Below are positions 51,773 through 59,609 of a stretch of 64,000 bases of DNA, in pieces. The DNA lies in NCBI RefSeq assembly GCF_013390595.1, contig NZ_JACAWV010000026.1:62001-126000 (forward strand). The letters are read 5' to 3'. The position numbers and the translations under genes are program-made. Under the pieces are notes generated by a model. The model had not been told where the DNA came from and did not search any database. It saw only the letters and a program-made list of their open reading frames with translations. Every line of letters starts with the position of its first letter. Position 1 is the stretch's first letter. This stretch comes from Rhizobium sp. RM. Its GTDB lineage: Bacteria; Pseudomonadota; Alphaproteobacteria; Rhizobiales; Rhizobiaceae.

Positions 51773-52807
51773 ATGCTGGCATTGCAGAAGGTTCGTCCTG
51801 AAGCGGGTCTGGAGTTTCGCGATGTTGAGATCCCATCGGTACCTCCAGAAGGTGAGGTGTTGATCAGGGTGGAAACTGCCGGGATTTGCGGTACGGATCT
51901 GCATATTGCCGAATGGACGCCCGGTTATGAAAGCATGCAGAGCGCCATGCCCGTGACGCTCGGTCATGAGTTTTCCGGCTTTATCAACGAGGTCGGCGCG
52001 AATGTGGCTCGCGGCCTGATTGGCCAACGTGTCACTGTTCGACCGTCTACCACCTGCGGCCATTGTGCTGCTTGCCTTGCCGGCCACGACGACGATTGCA
52101 GCAACCGCAAAGGGATCGGGATTGGCCGTAGCGGAGCGTTCACCAGCTTCGTCTGTGCACCGGCCAGGAATTGCCATTTTTTGCCCGACAGTCTCGACAT
52201 GGAGATCGCGGCACTGACAGAGCCGATGACGGTTTGCCTGGAGGCCGTGAATACTGCAGAGGTACGTGAGGGCCAGACCATTCTTGTGCTTGGCCCGGGC
52301 TTTATCGGCCAAGGTATCGCTATTCTGGCACGCAGCCGAGGTGCAAAGGTCGTGATTGCAGGGCGGGACGATCGCCCAAGGCTCGAGCTTCTGCGTAGCC
52401 TCGGTTTCGATTTTCTGATTGACGGAAAAGAAACGCCTCTTGACCGCGCGCTTTCGGAATATCAGCCCTTTGACGCGATCATCGAGGCGGCCGGTGTGCC
52501 TGCACTGGTCAATGCCACGCTGCCCTTTCTCAAAAAGCGCGGAATCTTCACGGTTGTCGGTATCCATCCTCGACCAGCCGAAATCAACCTCACACAGCTT
52601 GTAAGGATGCATCAGCAGATCCGTGGTTCTTATCGCGCCAGTCAGCAAGATTGGGATGCCACGATTGCATTTTTGAATGACCATCAGGATGTCATGCGAA
52701 AGCTGATATCGCACCGCTTCTCACTTGGTTCAGCCCTTGAGGGCTTCAGCGTCTCGCATCAGCGTCTTGCCTCGAAGGTCATGCTTCAGATCAGGGAGCC
52801 TTCATGA
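51773..52807 (+). CDS. Zinc-dependent alcohol dehydrogenase (MDR superfamily)
   Basis: A 344-residue medium-chain dehydrogenase. Catalytic zinc ligands are at GICGTDLH (Cys) and GHEFSG (His, Glu). The structural zinc lobe is intact, with four Cys in CGHCAACLAGHDDDC. The NAD(P) site is LVLGPGFIGQGIAILARSRG. This combination matches threonine dehydrogenase, sorbitol dehydrogenase and related enzymes; the exact substrate is open. ATG 51773 is preferred because GGAG (51761-51764) is then 8 bases away, while the ATG at 51767 would be only two bases away. Its stop overlaps the next gene by four bases (ATGA). Confidence 0.9.
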   Translation: MLALQKVRPEAGLEFRDVEIPSVPPEGEVLIRVETAGICGTDLHIAEWTPGYESMQSAMPVTLGHEFSGFINEVGANVARGLIGQRVTVRPSTTCGHCAACLAGHDDDCSNRKGIGIGRSGAFTSFVCAPARNCHFLPDSLDMEIAALTEPMTVCLEAVNTAEVREGQTILVLGPGFIGQGIAILARSRGAKVVIAGRDDRPRLELLRSLGFDFLIDGKETPLDRALSEYQPFDAIIEAAGVPALVNATLPFLKKRGIFTVVGIHPRPAEINLTQLVRMHQQIRGSYRASQQDWDATIAFLNDHQDVMRKLISHRFSLGSALEGFSVSHQRLASKVMLQIREPS

Positions 52808-53568
52808 GCGCTGCTTTCCTAGCCCTCTGGAACGATTATCCGGCAACACTAACTGAGGAATATGAGGTTTGGCACACCTTCGAGCACGTGCCCGAACGCC
52901 TGACAACGCCAGGCATGTTATGGGCGCGTCGTTATGCCGATTTCTCAAAACCGGATAATCGTTATTTCACGCTCTATGCGCTCGATAATCTTGAGGTGCT
53001 GGAACAGCCTGCCTATCTCGAGCTCGTCCGGCAGCCAACGGACTGGTCACTTTCGATGCGGCAGCATTTTCTCAATGTACTTCGCATCCCTGGCATCAGC
53101 TTTACCTATGGCGGTAACGGTGTCGGTGGTGGCTTGATCGCACAGGCTTATTCCGTTGGACGGCTGCAGGCGCCAGCGGCTTCGCAAACGCTGGCGAAGG
53201 TTCTGGAGGAACTGACGCGATCGGGGCGCATCCTCGGTTTTCGTATTGTTATCGCCGAACCGAACCAACCGTACGAGGTGTTCGAGCAGGCAGACGTCAC
53301 GGGCCCTGACACCTTGAACGTCATCGTCATGGTTGAAGGCACAACGAAATCGGCGCTCGCAGCCACCCGCGGGTTTGTCAGCGAAAAAGCTCAGAGATTG
53401 CTTCAACCAGAACTCACGCTTCGCGACGGTCTCTTCAGCCTGCTCGTGAATTATCAGGGTGGTGAGTTCGCGTCAGACAGGAAAAGCGTGACTGCGTCGG
53501 AGACACTTCGATCGCAATTTTCCAGGTCGCCATCTTCTGAGGAGTTGCAAATACCCGCCCAAGGCTGA
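52804..53568 (+). CDS. Protein of unknown function, possibly a dimeric alpha/beta-barrel protein
   Basis: A 254-residue protein, last gene of the cluster and coupled to the dehydrogenase by an ATGA overlap. I do not recognise the family with certainty. The N-terminal half (FLALWNDYPATLTEEYEVWH, FEHVPERLTTPGMLWARRY, YFTLYALDNLEVL) has the look of EthD/dimeric alpha-beta-barrel proteins, where a short His-containing helix follows the first strand. The second half may be a diverged repeat (LGFRIVIAEPNQPYEVFEQ). No signal peptide or membrane segment is present. Strict linkage implies a role in the same pathway as the dehydrogenase, for example binding or modifying the product. Confidence 0.6.
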   Translation: MSAAFLALWNDYPATLTEEYEVWHTFEHVPERLTTPGMLWARRYADFSKPDNRYFTLYALDNLEVLEQPAYLELVRQPTDWSLSMRQHFLNVLRIPGISFTYGGNGVGGGLIAQAYSVGRLQAPAASQTLAKVLEELTRSGRILGFRIVIAEPNQPYEVFEQADVTGPDTLNVIVMVEGTTKSALAATRGFVSEKAQRLLQPELTLRDGLFSLLVNYQGGEFASDRKSVTASETLRSQFSRSPSSEELQIPAQG

Positions 53569-53580
53569 AAGGCCATTCTG

Positions 53581-53613
53581 GTCGGAAGATCGCATTTGAT
53601 TGCGATCTCCGAC
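53581..53613. terminator. Hairpin between convergent genes
   Basis: The arm at 53581-53594 pairs with TGCGATCTCCGAC (53601-53613) in a 13-bp stem with one bulged A and a 6-base loop. It lies between the end of the cluster at 53568 and the end of the convergent gene at 53660, a good position for a two-way terminator. Confidence 0.6.
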
Positions 53614-53659
53614 ATGATGCTTCCCACCTTGTTGGGTGAATGCTGCTTCTGTTCAGGGC

Positions 53660-54427
53660 TCAGGCGAACTTTTCGGTCGTGTCGGCCTTGCCCTTCGTCC
53701 AGTAACCTGAGGCCTTGATCCAGGTCAGAGGGTAGGCTCGCTCATCAGTCAGGTAGGCACGGACTGCACGGACGACTTTGGCTTCGGCGGCGACCCAAAC
53801 GAGCGTCTCTGGCACAATCTCGATCCCATTCAATGCGGCAATGACAGGTGCGGGATCATCGGCTTCGGAGAGGGGGCGATGGACCCAATGTGCCTCAACT
53901 TGCGCGTCGCTCGTGAAAGACTGCTCTTCCTGTGGCCCCGCAACCGCACCAATCATGGTGATGACAGTTTCGGAGCTGCTTTCTTCAATGCGGCGGCCAA
54001 TTGCGGGAAGGGCCGTTTCGTCCCCGACGAGGAGCCAGCGTTTTACCGTCTCGGAGAATACGGCAGAGCCGCGTGGCCCACCAATTTCAAGCGCGGCGCC
54101 GGGAATGGCGTCGATCGCCCATTGCGTTGCCGGGCCGGCCTCATGCAGTGCGAAATCGATCGTCAGGCTGCGGGCGGCAACATCATATCGTCGAGGGGTG
54201 TAATCACGCTTCTCGTCGGCGCCATCTGGTCCGGAGACGAAGACCTTGATGTGATCGTCAGGTGCAAGGCTTGTGAAATCGGAAAGGTCGTCTCCGCGAA
54301 GAACGATACGACGCATTCCCGGGGTGATGTCGACGACGGTTTCAACGGTAAGGAGCCGGCGACGCAGCTCGTGGCGGACCCGCTCGATGCTTGGGGCTGA
54401 AACAGGTTGGGTGTTATTGTTATACAT
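53660..54427 (-). CDS. Siderophore-interacting protein (NADPH-dependent ferric-siderophore reductase)
   Basis: A 255-residue cytoplasmic flavoprotein. The FAD-binding domain (PF08021) has TPGMRRIVLRGDDLSDF, HIKVF and the flavin motif KRDYTPRRYD. The SIP domain (PF04954) has WLLVGDETALPAIGRRIEES, VWVAAEAKVVRAVRAYL and the closing IKASGYWTKGKAD. Enzymes of this family (ViuB, YqjH) reduce Fe(III) bound to an imported siderophore so the iron is released. It stands alone, 20-38 kb from the two uptake operons, but would serve them. I found no TGA-N9-TCA iron box in its short upstream region. It converges on the catabolic cluster. Confidence 0.92.
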   Translation of the reverse strand: MYNNNTQPVSAPSIERVRHELRRRLLTVETVVDITPGMRRIVLRGDDLSDFTSLAPDDHIKVFVSGPDGADEKRDYTPRRYDVAARSLTIDFALHEAGPATQWAIDAIPGAALEIGGPRGSAVFSETVKRWLLVGDETALPAIGRRIEESSSETVITMIGAVAGPQEEQSFTSDAQVEAHWVHRPLSEADDPAPVIAALNGIEIVPETLVWVAAEAKVVRAVRAYLTDERAYPLTWIKASGYWTKGKADTTEKFA

Positions 54428-54839
54428 CTTGTCCTACAGAGGCTTATCGAGCTCGATCCGCAGGACACAGTCGCGCAGATCGAAGCCGCAAAGCCGTTCG
54501 ATCATACGCGTTGAGTGACGTTAACGCTTACGTGTCCAACTCGATGCTGGACAGTGAGAGCCTTCATTAAACCAAGCGCGACCGTCTCGCAAGTATGCGC
54601 GAAAGCGACCACAATCCTCGACACATCCGCTCGAACACACGAACCGCGATCCGCAGTTCAGGGCCTTTCCATGTCGTGACATATGCCGTCCTGTTCGCCA
54701 GACATTCCCCGCAGTCAGCTTTGTCGCGCCCTGTCCATATCCCGAATATAGCGCAGCCGGATGATGCAGGATTTCTGGAAAATGGAACGTATTCCCGGGC
54801 GAATACGTTCTTTCAGCGAACAAACGATTGGACGAAGCA
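54428..54839. other. Intergenic region between the ferric reductase and the BA14K gene
   Basis: A 412-base divergent region. Apart from the stress-type promoter at 54784-54809, I see no RNA gene or convincing small gene. The promoter of the leftward ferric reductase should lie in the first 100-150 bases. Confidence 0.45.
54784..54809 (+). promoter_or_regulatory. EcfG/RpoE2-type general stress promoter of the BA14K gene
   Basis: GGAAC at 54784-54788 is followed by 17 bases and CGTT at 54806-54809, matching the alphaproteobacterial general-stress sigma consensus GGAAC-N16/17-CGTT. It lies 30 bases before ATG 54840, so transcription would begin close to the gene. The same DNA forms a perfect inverted repeat, GAACGTATTC (54785-54794) with GAATACGTTC (54801-54810). 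Confidence 0.6.
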
Positions 54840-55142
54840 ATGTTTAAGCTGCAGAAATCGATCGCAACACTGGCCATCACCGGGACAATTCTGGCCGCCT
54901 CGATTGGCGTTGCTCACGCGTTCCAGATGCCCGAGCAACGCAACAGTGATCTGCGACCAAGTGGTGTCGCGTCCTTTGCGACAGACAATAGCGGTGCTGG
55001 TCAGGCTGATGGCCTGCTTCTGTCACCTGAAGAAATCCAGCACGTGAAATGGTGCGCATCGCGTTTCATGTCATACCATGCCAGTGACAACACCTACGCA
55101 GATAAGAGCGGCGTGCGCTTTGAGTGCAAATCACCTTATTGA
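54840..55142 (+). CDS. BA14K-family secreted small protein
   Basis: A 100-residue protein with a Sec signal peptide (FKLQKSIATLAITGTILAAS, cut near AHAFQ). The conserved C-terminal BA14K motif is HVKWCASRFMSYHASDNTYA followed by GVRFECKSPY; its two Cys probably form a disulfide. The family is named for a Brucella 14-kDa immunoreactive, lectin-like protein and is common in Rhizobiales as small envelope or periplasmic proteins. ATG 54840 gives the natural signal peptide; a start four codons earlier is possible. The GGAAC-N17-CGTT promoter just upstream suggests induction by general stress. It is a single gene. Confidence 0.88.
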   Translation: MFKLQKSIATLAITGTILAASIGVAHAFQMPEQRNSDLRPSGVASFATDNSGAGQADGLLLSPEEIQHVKWCASRFMSYHASDNTYADKSGVRFECKSPY

Positions 55143-55379
55143 TTTGCGCTCACAATAGCCTCCCATCGCAAGCGCTCCACGCGCACTGAAATGGCATTCC
55201 AAATGAAGCTGGTGTCCCATCAAGCGTCCGTTGAGCTTTGCGATCAATGGTAATTTTCTGTCTTTTTGACGAACTGGAACGATTTTTCCTTTCGGTCCTG
55301 CAATAGAGCGGTTATTTCCGCGTCAGCAAATGTACTTCTTGGTACATCTTCCCGCCGATTGATTTGTCAGGACCGTTTG

Positions 55380-56159
55380 ATGACCGTTGAAGTTCCTTGC
55401 GCCCTCGCTGTGGATGACATCCACAAGAGTTTTGGCAGCCACGAGGTTCTCAAGGGTATTTCTCTGCGTGCCCACAAAGGCGATGTGATCTCAATCATAG
55501 GCTCTTCCGGTTCCGGCAAGAGCACGTTTCTCAGATGCATAAACTTTCTCGAAATCCCCGATCAAGGGCGGGTGATCGTGAATGGCGAGGAGATTATGCT
55601 CAAGCGTGGTCGCGATGGCAAAACCACACCGCAAAGCTGGCGGCAGGTTGAACGTCTGCGCACCGGGCTTGGCATGGTGTTCCAGAACTTCAATTTATGG
55701 GCTCACCGCACGGTCCTCGAAAACATCATCGAAGCGCCGGTGCATGTCATGGGCGTAAAACGTGCCGAAGCCATCGAGAAAGCTGAAGCCCTCCTGCACA
55801 AAGTTGGATTGTACGAAAAACGGCATGCCTATCCGGCGTTCCTCTCCGGCGGGCAGCAGCAACGTGCCGCCATTGCCCGTGCGCTTTGTGTAGAGCCTGC
55901 GGTGATGCTCTTTGATGAGCCGACCTCGGCACTTGATCCTGAACTGGTCGGCGAGGTGTTGAAGGTGATCCGCGAGCTTGCAGAAGAAGGGCGCACAATG
56001 TTGCTGGTTACGCACGAGATGCGATTTGCCCGTGATGTTTCCAGCCATGTCATGTTCTTGCATCAGGGGCGCGTGGAGGAAGAGGGGCCACCAGAACAGG
56101 TCTTCGGAAATCCCGCCAGTGCCAGAGCACGAGAGTTTACCGGCGCGCTCACCAACTGA
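55380..56159 (+). CDS. Polar amino-acid ABC transporter ATPase
   Basis: First gene of a five-gene operon; 259 residues, HisP/OccP type. Walker A is GSSGSGKST, Q-loop MVFQNFNLWAHRTVLENI, signature LSGGQQQRAAIAR, Walker [14 protein letters not shown] and switch LLVTHEMRFARD. The MVFQNFNLWAHRTVLEN string is typical of histidine, arginine and opine importers. ATG 55380 has AGGA about 8 bases upstream; a longer frame from 55266 has no such site. The permeases at 56974 and 57706 are its partners. Confidence 0.94.
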   Translation: MTVEVPCALAVDDIHKSFGSHEVLKGISLRAHKGDVISIIGSSGSGKSTFLRCINFLEIPDQGRVIVNGEEIMLKRGRDGKTTPQSWRQVERLRTGLGMVFQNFNLWAHRTVLENIIEAPVHVMGVKRAEAIEKAEALLHKVGLYEKRHAYPAFLSGGQQQRAAIARALCVEPAVMLFDEPTSALDPELVGEVLKVIRELAEEGRTMLLVTHEMRFARDVSSHVMFLHQGRVEEEGPPEQVFGNPASARAREFTGALTN

Positions 56160-56181
56160 TTTTTCGTAACAGGAGATTGAA

Positions 56182-56955
56182 ATGAAATTCCTTGCCTCAT
56201 TGCTGGCCGGTACGGCTTTTGCGCTGTCTGCATTTTCCGCCAGCGCCGACGTTCGCTTCGGCGTCATGAACGAGAGCTATCCACCGTTCTTCGCACAGGA
56301 TGCCAGCGGCAAGTGGCAGGGCTGGGAAATCGATCTGATGGATGCTGTCTGCGCCGAAATGAAGGAGAAATGCTCCATCGTCGCACTCTCCTGGGATGGT
56401 CTCATTCCGGCCTTGGAAAGCAAAAAATTCGACGTCATCTGGTCTTCGATGTCCAACACGGCCGAACGCCAGAAAGTCATCGATTTCACCGACAAGTACT
56501 ACAATACCCCAAGCAAGTTGATCGGTGCCAAGGATGGCAAGCCGGGTGCAACGGCAGACGATGTCAAGGGCAAGACAATTGGCATTCAGGTAGCGACCGT
56601 CCAGTCCGCCTACTACGCGAAATATTTCAAGGATGTCGCCGACGAGAAGACCTATCAGACGCTTGATGAAGCGTTCCAGGATCTGGCTGCCGGCCGCATC
56701 GACTACGTTTTCGGTGACTCGCTTGTGTTGGATGCATTCATCAAGAGCGATGCCGGCAAGGATTGCTGCGCGGATGCGGGAAATGTCGCTGATGATCCGG
56801 AAATTCTGGGACTTGGCGTTTCGGGCGGCCTGCGTAAGGACGATGTGGAATTGAAGCAGAAGTTGAATGCTGCGATCGCGGCTGTCCGCGCCAGCGGCAA
56901 ATATGACGAGATTACCGCGAAATACTTCAGCTTCGATATCTACGGCGCAAAGTAA
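56182..56955 (+). CDS. Polar amino-acid ABC transporter substrate-binding protein (SBP_bac_3)
   Basis: Periplasmic receptor of 257 residues with a Sec signal peptide (cut after SASA near residue 22). The mature protein follows the HisJ/ArgT pattern: VRFGVMNESYPPFFAQDASG, WEIDLMDAVCAEM, SWDGLIPALESKKFDVIWSS and MSNTAERQKVIDFTDKYY. Arg in AERQ and the Asp of GDSLVLDAF are typical ligand contacts of alpha-amino/carboxyl groups. The linked methyltransferase at 58413 hints at a methylated sulfur amino acid as ligand, which is inference. An AACAGGAGATTG ribosome site precedes ATG 56182. Confidence 0.93.
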   Translation: MKFLASLLAGTAFALSAFSASADVRFGVMNESYPPFFAQDASGKWQGWEIDLMDAVCAEMKEKCSIVALSWDGLIPALESKKFDVIWSSMSNTAERQKVIDFTDKYYNTPSKLIGAKDGKPGATADDVKGKTIGIQVATVQSAYYAKYFKDVADEKTYQTLDEAFQDLAAGRIDYVFGDSLVLDAFIKSDAGKDCCADAGNVADDPEILGLGVSGGLRKDDVELKQKLNAAIAAVRASGKYDEITAKYFSFDIYGAK

Positions 56956-56973
56956 TCCGGTCGGTTTCCGCAG

Positions 56974-57696
56974 ATGGCAAGCTTTGAAAACATGTTGCAG
57001 CTTTTGTCTCCCTATCCTCCGGGATGGGGTGGCACTCTGTTGACAGGTGCGCTCGCAACGCTTGCCATTTCGGCCGGGGCCTATGTTATCGGCATCGTCA
57101 TAGGTTTGACTGGTGCGCTTGGAAAGCTCTCTGGTAACCGGCCGATCAGTGTCGTTCTCAATCTCTACACGACGCTTATCCGGTCCGTTCCCGAACTTAT
57201 TCTCATTGTCGGGCTCTATTATGCCGGCACCGATGGTCTCAACCGTCTCCTGCAACTGGCAGGTTTGCCACCGCTGGAGGTCAACGGCTTTGTCGCTGCG
57301 GTTGCCGTGCTTGGCTTCGTTCAGGGCGCTTACATGACGGAGGTGCTGCGCGGGGCGATCCTTGCGATCCCCGCGGGCCAGATTGAGGCGGCCAGAGCAT
57401 TCGGCATGTCGCCATTCTTGCGGTTTCGCCGCGTCGTCTTGCCGGCAATGTTGCCAAATGCCCTGCCGGGGCTCTCCAATCTCTGGCTTTCGGTGACAAA
57501 GGACAGTGCGCTCGTTGCCGTTGTCGGATATCAGGAGCTCGCACTCGCAACCCGTCTTGCCGGTGCCAGCACCAAGCAATATTTCCTGTTCTTCATGGCC
57601 GCAGCGGTGATGTATCTGGCAATCACACTTGTCTCCAATGCCATCTTCAAACTGATCGAGCGGCATGTTCGTCGTGGTCAGCCAGCCTTGGCATGA
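56974..57696 (+). CDS. Polar amino-acid ABC transporter permease (HisQ type)
   Basis: A 240-residue permease with about five helices. GWGGTLLTGALATLAISAGA opens the core, RSVPELILIVGLYY gives the family RGTPxLxQL-like turn, and EVLRGAILAIPAGQIEAARA, FGMSPFLRFRRVVLPAMLPN forms the ATPase-coupling loop. This is the HisQ/OccQ family. It starts 18 bases after the binding-protein stop and ends 9 bases before the partner permease. Confidence 0.92.
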   Translation: MASFENMLQLLSPYPPGWGGTLLTGALATLAISAGAYVIGIVIGLTGALGKLSGNRPISVVLNLYTTLIRSVPELILIVGLYYAGTDGLNRLLQLAGLPPLEVNGFVAAVAVLGFVQGAYMTEVLRGAILAIPAGQIEAARAFGMSPFLRFRRVVLPAMLPNALPGLSNLWLSVTKDSALVAVVGYQELALATRLAGASTKQYFLFFMAAAVMYLAITLVSNAIFKLIERHVRRGQPALA

Positions 57697-57705
57697 GGTG
57701 AGGCG

Positions 57706-58395
57706 ATGGATTTCTCCTGGATCGCAAAATACTGGCCGCTACTTGTCAGCGGAGCATGGCAGACGATCTGCCTGTTGGCCATTTCCGTCAGCCTCGGTTT
57801 TGTTCTCGCTATCGGTCTTGCATTCGCCCAGATCAGTGGTGGCAGGCTGACGAAGCTTATGGCGCGAGCGTACTGTACGTTCTTTCGCGGGACGCCTCTC
57901 TTGATCCAGCTATGGCTGCTTTATTACGGCGTCGGTTCGCTGTTGCCCATGATCCCGGGTCTTCGGCAGAGTTTTCTATGGCCTGTGCTTCGGGAAGGCT
58001 TTTTCTTTGCGGCGGTAAGCTTCACGCTGAACTATGCCGCCTATGAGGCCGAGGTCCTGCGAGGTGCACTTCTGGGCGTGCCGAAAGGTGAGCTTGAGGC
58101 AGGCAGAGCTTTTGGCATGAGCCGGTTCACCCTTGCTCGTCGCATCTGGTTGCCTCGGGCGATCCGCACCGCTCTGCCGACCATCGCAGGGGAGGTCGTG
58201 ATGCAGTTGAAGGCTACGCCGCTTGCCTTCACGGTCACGGTCATGGATCTCTACGCTGTCGCCTACAAGGTGCGCCAGGACACGTTGCTGGTCTACGAGC
58301 CTCTGCTCGTTGTCACTGTTTTTTATCTCATCCTCACCGCTATCATCGCCCGTTGCTTCGGTATCGTCGAAGCGCAGGTGCCGGTGCGACGGTAA
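57706..58395 (+). CDS. Polar amino-acid ABC transporter permease (HisM type)
   Basis: Partner permease of 229 residues. GAWQTICLLAISVSLGFVLA starts the core, TFFRGTPLLIQLWLLYYG is the classic family motif, and EVLRGALLGVPKGELEAGRA, FGMSRFTLARRIWLPRAIRT the coupling loop. It resembles HisM/OccM. GAGGTGAGG precedes ATG 57706. It is followed after 17 bases by the methyltransferase gene, so all five genes read as one operon. Confidence 0.92.
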   Translation: MDFSWIAKYWPLLVSGAWQTICLLAISVSLGFVLAIGLAFAQISGGRLTKLMARAYCTFFRGTPLLIQLWLLYYGVGSLLPMIPGLRQSFLWPVLREGFFFAAVSFTLNYAAYEAEVLRGALLGVPKGELEAGRAFGMSRFTLARRIWLPRAIRTALPTIAGEVVMQLKATPLAFTVTVMDLYAVAYKVRQDTLLVYEPLLVVTVFYLILTAIIARCFGIVEAQVPVRR

Positions 58396-58412
58396 TTTTC
58401 AAGGAGTTGAAC

Positions 58413-59330
58413 ATGAGCGGTATTCGTATTCTGGACGGCGGCATGAGCCGGGAGTTACAAAGGCTCGGCGCTGAACTGAAACAGCCGGAATGGTCTGCGC
58501 TGGCGCTCATCAATGCGCCCGATATCGTGCGCAAGGTACATGCCGAGTTCATCGATGCCGGTGCGGATGTCGTGACGACCAACTCATACGCGCTCGTCCC
58601 TTTTCATATCGGCGAAGAACGTTTCCAGAAAGATGGCGCATCCCTGATCGCGCTCTCAGGGCGCCTTGCCCGCGAGGCGGCGGATGCATCCGGCCGAAAC
58701 ATCACTGTTGCAGGCTCGCTGCCGCCCATTTTCGGCTCATATGAACCGGAAAATTTCGACGTGTCTCGTGTTCAGGATTACCTGAAAGTGCTGGTCGACA
58801 ACCTCGCCCCCTCCGTGGATGTCTGGCTTGGAGAAACGCTGAGCCTGATCGCTGAAGGTGAGGCGGTGCGGACGGCTGTTGCTGATACCGGCAAGCCGTT
58901 CTGGATTTCTTTCACGCTGGATGACGGTCCTGGACAGGTGAACGGTGCGGACCCGAAACTCCGTTCGGGTGAAACCGTCCATGATGCTGCTTTGTGGGCT
59001 GCAGGGTCGGGGGCCGCGGCACTGCTGTTCAATTGCAGCAAGCCGGAGGTGATGAAAGCTGCAGTGACGACCGCATCGTCAGTCTTCCAGGAAAAGGGCG
59101 TCTCGATCGACATCGGTGTCTATGCCAATGCCTTTGAAGGGGAGCAGGATGATTCTGCTGCCAATGAGGGTTTGCATGATACGAGAGCGGATCTGACGGA
59201 CGACGTTTATTCGCGTTTCGCCTGCTCCTGGGCAGACGCGGGTGCGACCTTGATCGGCGGATGCTGCGGTATCGGTGCCGCGCATATCCACAAGGTCGCG
59301 GACGCTCTTCGAACCGCTGGCCGGAGCTGA
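58413..59330 (+). CDS. mmuM: Homocysteine S-methyltransferase-family enzyme (MmuM-like)
   Basis: Cytoplasmic zinc methyltransferase of 305 residues (PF02574). The chain starts IRILDGGMSRELQRLGAEL, has VVTTNSYALVPFHI, GSLPPIFGSYEPENFD and WLGETLSLIAEGEAV. It ends with the zinc motif: Cys in LLFNCSKPEVM and the paired Cys in LIGGCCGIGAAH. Family members move a methyl group from S-methylmethionine (MmuM) or betaine to homocysteine, giving methionine. The length and single domain favour the MmuM subgroup. ATG 58413 has AAGGAG 6 bases upstream; the longer frame overlaps the permease. Its place at the end of an amino-acid import operon suggests the transporter supplies its methyl donor. Confidence 0.87.
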   Translation: MSGIRILDGGMSRELQRLGAELKQPEWSALALINAPDIVRKVHAEFIDAGADVVTTNSYALVPFHIGEERFQKDGASLIALSGRLAREAADASGRNITVAGSLPPIFGSYEPENFDVSRVQDYLKVLVDNLAPSVDVWLGETLSLIAEGEAVRTAVADTGKPFWISFTLDDGPGQVNGADPKLRSGETVHDAALWAAGSGAAALLFNCSKPEVMKAAVTTASSVFQEKGVSIDIGVYANAFEGEQDDSAANEGLHDTRADLTDDVYSRFACSWADAGATLIGGCCGIGAAHIHKVADALRTAGRS

Positions 59331-59411
59331 TGCAACATGGGCCCGTCTGGGCGAGCATGCTATCTCATCCTGGTGCTTTCTGGGTGTAAGAGATGACAAC
59401 CGTTTCATAAG

Positions 59412-59435
59412 GTAGAGGGCTTTTAAACCCTCTAC
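59412..59435. terminator. Hairpin between convergent genes
   Basis: GTAGAGGG (59412-59419) pairs with CCCTCTAC (59428-59435), a perfect 8-bp stem with an A/T-rich 8-base loop. It lies 80 bases after the methyltransferase stop and between convergent genes, so it may serve both directions. The rest of the 279-base gap shows no gene. Confidence 0.55.
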
Positions 59436-59609
59436 TGAATGGCCTGGTCGTCAGGCGTACCCTCTCCTGAAACGTAAGTCGTCGATGGTGAGAGCCAGCC
59501 GGTCTTGTGGAACACGTAATTAAGCGCTGCACACAAGATGATGATCACCCTGGTCAACGCTTGAAGCTTCCTCTTGTGTTTTCAGATGACTGCACGGCCA
59601 TGGCGCGTC

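Noticed and set aside
56197-57666. Leftward open frame of 489 codons
   Set aside because: It is antisense to an amino-acid binding protein and permease that are themselves unmistakable.
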